Source of the DNA: Lentzea alba
GTDB lineage: Bacteria > Actinomycetota > Actinomycetes > Mycobacteriales > Pseudonocardiaceae
NCBI RefSeq assembly: GCF_011067745.1
Contig: NZ_JAAMPJ010000011.1
Location: 304,646 to 368,645, forward strand
Length of the DNA stretch: 64,000 bases
Reading direction: 5' to 3'
In this document: piece after piece, positions 59,716 through 64,000 of the stretch
Layout of the letters: each line of letters starts with the position of its first letter
Position numbering within the stretch: position 1 is the stretch's first letter
Notes under the pieces: generated by a model
What the model saw: only the letters and a program-made list of their open reading frames with translations
What the model was told of the DNA's origin: nothing
Database searches by the model: none
Position numbers and translations under genes: made by a program

Positions 59716-60831
59716 TCAGGGGGTCCAGCGGATGCCGGGCAGCAGGCGCCCGGTGCGGTCGAAGACGGCCTGGTTCTCCCAGCCGTTGCCGGAGTTGGTG
59801 ATGTCGGCGGGGTCCCAGCCGTTGCCGGGCACCGCGTGCCAGGTCGGTTCCCAGTAGAAGATCCCGATCGCGCCGGCGTTGCGGACGGCGTTCTGCACGG
59901 CGGTGAAGTTGGCTGCCTGGCCCGCCGGTGTCGCCGGGTAGCCCGAGCACGGTTGCGACGACGTGATGACGTTCGCGGTGCCGTCGTGGTTCGCCGTGGT
60001 GTACGGGTACGCGGTCTCGGCGAGGATCACCGGCTTGCCGTACCGGGAACGCATGTCCGACAGGACACCGGCCATGGAGGACATGCTGCCGTGCCAGTAG
60101 CAGTAGTACGACAGGGCGGTGATGTCCCACTGGACGCCCTGAGCCCGGATCCCGTCGTAGAACCAGCGAGCGCCGCTCTCCACCAGTGCGGTGTGGACGA
60201 TCACCTGTGTGCCCGCGTTGCAGGCTTTGGTGGCGTTGTAACCGGCTTTGAGCAGCCGTCCGAGGTTGGTGAAGTTGTTGTTGACCACCTTGCCGTCGTC
60301 CCACAGCATGCCGGTGTTGATCTCGTTGCCGATCTGCACGCTGTCCGGGACGGTGCCCTGGGCCTTCAGGCTGCTGCAGACGTCGTGGGTGTAGTTGTAG
60401 ACGTCGGTCTGCAGCTGGCTGATGCCGTGGCCGGCCCAGGCGGCGGGCTTGCCCTGCTTGCCGGGATCGGCCCAGGTGTCGGAGTAGTGGAAGTCGACCA
60501 TCAGCTTGAGGCCCTTGGCTTTCACCGTCCGCGCGTACTGCAGGACCTTGGCCTTGTTGTTGTAGCCGCTGCGAGGGTTGTTCCAGATGCGCAGGCGGAC
60601 GTAGTTGACGCCGGCGCCCTTGAGGACGTCGAGCGGGTCCTTGGCGGTGCCGTTCGCGTCGTAGTACTTCGCGCCGAGCTCCAGTGCTCGTTGGGCCGTC
60701 GAGACGTCCGCGCCCAGCATGCTGAGCGAGTTCGCCGCGGACACGGCAGGGGTCAGCAGCGTCGCGGGAAGGGTGACGGCCGTCAGCAGAAAGGCGAGCT
60801 TCCCTGCACGGCGAATACCGCGTGCGGTCAT
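59716..60831 (-). CDS. Secreted GH53 endo-beta-1,4-galactanase
   Basis: A 371-residue enzyme from the ATG at 60829-60831, chosen because AAGGGAG lies upstream and the signal peptide follows at once. The (beta/alpha)8 barrel has GADVSTAQRALE, NYVRLRIWNNP, MVDFHYSDTWADPGKQ, the acid/base QIGNEINTGM (Glu170) and the nucleophile ILAETAYPYT (Glu272). It cuts beta-1,4-galactan side chains of rhamnogalacturonan I to galactooligosaccharides. The promoter lies between two identical LacI-type operators, so galactan breakdown products probably induce it. The divergent-looking LacI gene begins 1.2 kb upstream on the same strand. Confidence 0.93.
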   Translation of the reverse strand: MTARGIRRAGKLAFLLTAVTLPATLLTPAVSAANSLSMLGADVSTAQRALELGAKYYDANGTAKDPLDVLKGAGVNYVRLRIWNNPRSGYNNKAKVLQYARTVKAKGLKLMVDFHYSDTWADPGKQGKPAAWAGHGISQLQTDVYNYTHDVCSSLKAQGTVPDSVQIGNEINTGMLWDDGKVVNNNFTNLGRLLKAGYNATKACNAGTQVIVHTALVESGARWFYDGIRAQGVQWDITALSYYCYWHGSMSSMAGVLSDMRSRYGKPVILAETAYPYTTANHDGTANVITSSQPCSGYPATPAGQAANFTAVQNAVRNAGAIGIFYWEPTWHAVPGNGWDPADITNSGNGWENQAVFDRTGRLLPGIRWTP

Positions 60832-60877
60832 TCGATCTCCCTTGATCGAGTGAAGCAGGGCTCGCGCGTACCCCAGA

Positions 60878-60986
60878 ACTGTGAACGTGCACAGTCCGCA
60901 AAAACGCACGATTCACTCTGATAGAACCGTATTCAGGTGATCGTCTCAAGAGAGAGTTAAATGCATTTCTGTGAACGTGCACAGAA
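60878..60986 (-). promoter_or_regulatory. GH53 promoter flanked by two LacI-type operators
   Basis: ACTGTGAACGTGCACAGT (60878-60895) and TTCTGTGAACGTGCACAGAA (60967-60986) share the exact core CTGTGAACGTGCACAG and are nearly palindromic. Between them, on the minus strand, are TTGAGA (60944-60949) and TTCTAT (60921-60926) with a 17-base spacer. One operator lies upstream and the other downstream of this promoter for the GH53 gene, as in looping repression. The LacI gene ends 41 bases from the upstream site. Confidence 0.75.
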
Positions 60987-61026
60987 CCCGTCGAATTCGA
61001 CGGCACATTCGACGAAGCCGGGTGAT

Positions 61027-62073
61027 TCAGGCCGATTCGCGGACGACGAGCTCGGTCGGCAGGATCACCGTGGCCGCCCCCTCGCCGTCGATCTGGGCGA
61101 GCAACTGGCGCACCATCATCTCGCTGATGCGATCCCATGGCTGCCGGATGGTGGTCAGCGGGGGATGGGCCGCAGAGGCGACCGGTGAGTCGTCGAAACC
61201 TCCGACCGCGATGTCCTCGGGGACGCGCAGGCCCGCCCGCTCGATCGCGGTCAGCGCGCCCTCGGCCATGAGGTCCGACGCGACGAAGACCGCGTCGATG
61301 TCCGGCACGGCGGACAGCAGCTGCTGCATGCACGCCTCACCGCTGGCCCGGCTGTAGTCGCCGACCGCCACCAGCCGCTTCTGGTAGGTGATGCCGTGCT
61401 CGGCGAGCATCTCGCGATAGCCCTGCAGCCGTTCGAGCCCGCCGGGGGTGTCCTGCGGGCCGGTGATCGTCGCGACGCGCTTGCGGCCGGACTCGAGCAG
61501 GTAGCGCACCATGGCCCTGGCGCCCGCACGATCGTCGGCCGCCACATAGGACACCGCGTCGCGCTCACCGAGCGGCTTGCCGCAGCACACGAACGGCAGG
61601 TCCGCCCGCCGGAGGTGGTCGATCATCGGGTTGCCGCGGTGCGAGGAGATCAGCAGCACGCCGTCGACGTGGTGCGGGGACAGGAAGGGGGCGACGCGGC
61701 GGCGTTCGGCCTCGGTGCCGGCGGTGATCAGGATGAGCGGGATGTCGTGCTCACCCAGCGCGGTGGTGCAGCCGCGCAGCAGGGTGGTGAAGTTCGGGTC
61801 CTCGAAGAACCGGTCCTGGGTCTCCGACAGCAGGAACGCCACCGAGCCCGCGCGCTGGGTCACCAGGCTGCGGGCCGCCCGGTTCACCACGTAGCCGAGC
61901 TTGCGGATCGCGGCGTGGACCGCCTCCTGGGAGGCCGGGCTGACGTTGTGCCCGCCCTGCAGGACGCGGGAGACGGTGCCGCGGGAGACGCCGGCGTGCG
62001 TGGCGACGTCGATGATCGTCGGCGGTCGCTTCGTCCGGGGGCGCGCCCGCCGTTGTGGCGTGGTGTCCGTCAT
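61027..62073 (-). CDS. LacI-family regulator
   Basis: A 348-residue regulator. The N-terminal HTH and hinge are PTIIDVATHAGVSRGTVSRVLQGGHNVSP and AIRKLGYVVNRAARSL. A periplasmic-binding-like sugar domain follows (VAFLLSETQDRFFEDPNFTTLLRG, VFVASDLMAEGALTAIERAGLRVPEDIAVGGFDD). Its gene lies between the transporter genes and GH53, all on the same strand. It is the natural repressor of both, using the CTGTGAACGTGCACAG sites. The expected inducer is a galactooligosaccharide. It begins 26 bases after the permease stop and was probably transcribed with it. Confidence 0.92.
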   Translation of the reverse strand: MTDTTPQRRARPRTKRPPTIIDVATHAGVSRGTVSRVLQGGHNVSPASQEAVHAAIRKLGYVVNRAARSLVTQRAGSVAFLLSETQDRFFEDPNFTTLLRGCTTALGEHDIPLILITAGTEAERRRVAPFLSPHHVDGVLLISSHRGNPMIDHLRRADLPFVCCGKPLGERDAVSYVAADDRAGARAMVRYLLESGRKRVATITGPQDTPGGLERLQGYREMLAEHGITYQKRLVAVGDYSRASGEACMQQLLSAVPDIDAVFVASDLMAEGALTAIERAGLRVPEDIAVGGFDDSPVASAAHPPLTTIRQPWDRISEMMVRQLLAQIDGEGAATVILPTELVVRESA

Positions 62074-62098
62074 CTGGCCTCATCTGCGGTGACTGGTA

Positions 62099-62983
62099 CT
62101 ACGACTTTACGGCCCCGGACAGCAGGTCGACGCGCCAGTAGCGCTGCAGACCGAGGAACAACGCGATCAGTGGAATGATCGACAGCAGCGCACCGGTGAT
62201 CACGAGAGTGTAGAGCGCCGGTTTGCTCGCGCCCTGCTGGAGCAGGCTGTAGAGGCCCACGGTGACCGGGAAGGTCGTGTCGTCGGCGAGCATCACGTAC
62301 GGCAGCAGGAAGTTGTTCCAGATGGCGACGAACTGGAACAGGAAGATGGTCACGAGGCCCGGCCGCATCATCGGCAGCGCGATCGAGAGGAAGAGCCGCA
62401 GATCGCGGGCACCGTCCACCCGGGCCGCCTCCAGCACCTCGTCCGGCACCGCCGCGGCGGCGTAGACGCGGGCGAGGTAGATGCCGTAAGGGCTCAGGAC
62501 GCTGGGGAGCAGCACCGACCAGTAGCTCCCCGCCAGATCGACCTTCGCCAGCAGCAGGTACTGCGGCACGGCGAGGGTGATCGGTGGCATCAGCACCCCG
62601 GCCAGGATCACGGTGAAGATGGCGCCGCGACCGGGGAAGGAGTACTTGGCCAGGGCATATCCGCTCACCGCCGACACCGCCGCGGACAACAGGGCGCCCA
62701 CACCGGCGTACAGCCCCGAGTTGAGCATCCAGAGCCAGTACACCCCGTCGCGGTAGGCCGACAGCTCGGAGACGTTGGCCCAGAGGCCGCTGCCGGGCAG
62801 GAAGGTGAAGGTGCTGAACAGCTCGCTGCGGCTCTTGGTGGCGGCCATCACCACCCACAACACGGGCACCAGGCAGTAGATGGCTCCCAGCAGCAGCAGG
62901 AACGTCGCCAGCCACGAGGTGCGGCGGGTCGCCCGTGCCGACACCGACGGCTGCACCCGCGGCCCGACCAGCAAGGCGCTCAC
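62099..62983 (-). CDS. CUT1 sugar ABC transporter permease (MalG/GanQ type)
   Basis: A 294-residue inner-membrane permease from the GTG at 62981-62983 (GTGA overlap with the preceding permease). Six membrane helices; the EAA loop is DEVLEAARVDGARDLRLFLSIALPMMRPGL. The C-terminal QQGASKP and YWRVDLLSGAVKS are typical. With the other permease and the binding protein it imports oligosaccharides; the ATPase gene is absent, so a shared MsiK-like ATPase is likely, as in other actinomycetes. The pair is adjacent to a LacI gene and GH53, suggesting galactooligosaccharides as substrate. Confidence 0.92.
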   Translation of the reverse strand: MSALLVGPRVQPSVSARATRRTSWLATFLLLLGAIYCLVPVLWVVMAATKSRSELFSTFTFLPGSGLWANVSELSAYRDGVYWLWMLNSGLYAGVGALLSAAVSAVSGYALAKYSFPGRGAIFTVILAGVLMPPITLAVPQYLLLAKVDLAGSYWSVLLPSVLSPYGIYLARVYAAAAVPDEVLEAARVDGARDLRLFLSIALPMMRPGLVTIFLFQFVAIWNNFLLPYVMLADDTTFPVTVGLYSLLQQGASKPALYTLVITGALLSIIPLIALFLGLQRYWRVDLLSGAVKS

Positions 62984-63891
62984 GGGGTGCGCTCCGCGGT
63001 GCGCCTGTTGACCACCTTGAGGAAGCCGAACGACAGCACCAGCGTCACCACCGCGATCACCACCGCGGTGGCGGCGGCCGAGTGCAGACCACCCTGGACG
63101 AAGGCGTCCCGGTAGACCTTCATGTACGGGCTCCAGGTCCAGCTCAGCGAGTTGGTCAGGGGACGCAGCGTCATCGGCTCGGCGAACACCTGCAGCGTCG
63201 CGATGGTGGAGAAGAAGAAGGTGAGCACCAGGGACGGCATGATCAGCGGGATCTTGATGCGCAGCGCGATCTGCGTCTCCGAGCAGCCGTCCAGCCGCGC
63301 GGACTCGTAGAGCTCCGGCGGGACGGCCCGCAGCGACGTGTAGATGACGATCATGTTGAAGCCGGTGCCGCCCCACACCGCGATGTTCGTCAGCGCGAGG
63401 AACAGCCAGTCGCCCTGCAGCAGGTCCGGTCCGCTGAAACCCACTGCCCTGAGCAGGAAGTAGCCGGGGCTGACGCTCGGCAGGTACAGAAAGCCCCACA
63501 GCAGTGAGGCGACGATGCCGGGCACCGCGTACGGCAGGAAGATCGCCAGCCGCGAGAACGCCCTGAACCGCGTGCGGGGCAGGTCGAGCAGGAGCGCGAA
63601 CAGCAGTGCCAGGCCGAGCATGGTGGGCACGAGCATCGCCCCGTAGCGCAACACCCGGCCCGCGCCGGCCAGCAGTTCGGGATCGGTCAGCGCGGTGGTG
63701 AAGTTGTCCAGCCCCACCCACACCTCCTCGCGCGCGTTCCGGCCGATCCCCAGGCCCTTCACCTGAACCGAGTGGAGGCTCAGGTGAAGGGCGTAGCCGA
63801 TCGGCAGCGCGAAGAAGAGTCCGAAGAGGATGATCGCCGGAGCGAGGAAGCCGTACGGCGCGAGCCGTCTGCCGGTTCGGGTGGACGCCAT
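62980..63891 (-). CDS. CUT1 sugar ABC transporter permease (MalF/GanP type)
   Basis: A 303-residue permease with six helices (APAIILFGLFFALPIGYALHLSL first). The EAA loop is PPELYESARLDGCSETQIALRIKIPLIMPSLV. It starts at ATG 63889-63891, three bases after the stop of the binding-protein gene. It is the first permease of the operon and pairs with the gene that follows. Length is normal for the short MalF form without the large periplasmic loop. Confidence 0.92.
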   Translation of the reverse strand: MASTRTGRRLAPYGFLAPAIILFGLFFALPIGYALHLSLHSVQVKGLGIGRNAREEVWVGLDNFTTALTDPELLAGAGRVLRYGAMLVPTMLGLALLFALLLDLPRTRFRAFSRLAIFLPYAVPGIVASLLWGFLYLPSVSPGYFLLRAVGFSGPDLLQGDWLFLALTNIAVWGGTGFNMIVIYTSLRAVPPELYESARLDGCSETQIALRIKIPLIMPSLVLTFFFSTIATLQVFAEPMTLRPLTNSLSWTWSPYMKVYRDAFVQGGLHSAAATAVVIAVVTLVLSFGFLKVVNRRTAERTP

Positions 63892-63894
63892 GGA

Positions 63895-64000
63895 TCAGCC
63901 CTCGATCTTGAAGCCGCTCTTCTTCATGTCCGCGACGGTGGAGTCCTGCACGCTCTTGAGCGCGACCGGGAACGACGACTTCTCCGTGGCCGCCTTGCCG
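63895..64000 (-). CDS. C-terminal end of a sugar-binding lipoprotein (truncated by window edge)
   Basis: Only 34 residues are present, ending at a TGA at 63895-63897. The end reads FPVALKSVQDSTVADMKKSG followed by FKIEG. Location next to two permeases identifies it as the solute-binding protein of the same CUT1 transporter. Nothing else can be said. Confidence 0.7.
   Translation of the reverse strand, partial: GKAATEKSSFPVALKSVQDSTVADMKKSGFKIEG

Noticed and set aside
1..64000. CRISPR arrays, tRNA or rRNA genes, complete insertion sequences.
   Set aside because: No regularly spaced repeats, no tRNA-like cloverleaf and no transposase or integrase motif was found on reading.

Overview
The window is high-GC DNA with frequent GTG starts and many 4-base ATGA/GTGA gene overlaps. 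It carries three large ATPase-type LuxR regulators, a lone DUF742 protein, a MEDS-domain anti-sigma-type kinase, an SAV_2336-like MoxR/vWA cluster and several ricin-type lectin CAZymes. This suggests a soil actinomycete, most likely of the order Pseudonocardiales (Lentzea/Saccharothrix-like). The genus is an inference from style and content, not from a marker gene.

Layout. 1-5 kb: the 3' end of cobN, a cysteine-containing HTH regulator divergent from a doxX-folE pair, and an EF-hand protein behind a perfect 57-base hairpin. 5-14.4 kb: two divergent LAL regulators, LapA-like and DUF742 proteins, a MEDS/ATPase protein, a MerR regulator with a textbook 19-bp-spacer promoter, and an MFS transporter. 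13.3-33.0 kb: one very long leftward gene chain, the centrepiece of the window. From its 5' end it encodes a secreted/anchored vWA protein, a tubulin-like GTPase, a large membrane protein with in-frame repeats, a kinase-fold protein lacking catalytic residues, a zinc-ribbon GTPase, a GAP1-like protein ending in a SLATT-like 2TM region, a TIR protein, a MoxR ATPase, a vWA-like protein and a TPR/NTPase-like protein. It then runs into a small alarmone synthetase and the MFS gene. Almost every junction is a 4-base overlap, so the whole looks like one translationally coupled unit. It joins features of the GTPase-centred and the MoxR-vWA ternary conflict (immunity-type) systems described by Aravind and colleagues.

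33-45 kb: D-cysteine desulfhydrase-like enzyme, two Nudix-type proteins, a secreted three-repeat protein, a third LAL regulator with an altered Walker A, a three-gene siderophore-type cassette (two NIS synthetases and an ATP-grasp ligase), and a WGR/beta-propeller protein. 45-64 kb: a secreted plant cell-wall glycan locus. It holds a GH78 rhamnosidase, ECF sigma factor with membrane partner, GH43-type galactanase with lectin, GH29 fucosidase, rhamnogalacturonan acetylesterase-like SGNH hydrolase, cutinase/polyester-hydrolase homologue with lectin, and GH53 endo-galactanase. These are accompanied by TetR, FadR-type and LacI regulators and a CUT1 sugar ABC transporter. Two small genes here look like collapsed remnants of lectin/CBM enzymes.

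The genes of the right-hand part fit breakdown of pectin side chains and arabinogalactan, with import of the released galactooligosaccharides under LacI control. Identical 16-bp operators flank a candidate GH53 promoter. All family calls rest on reading the translated sequences; no database search was run.
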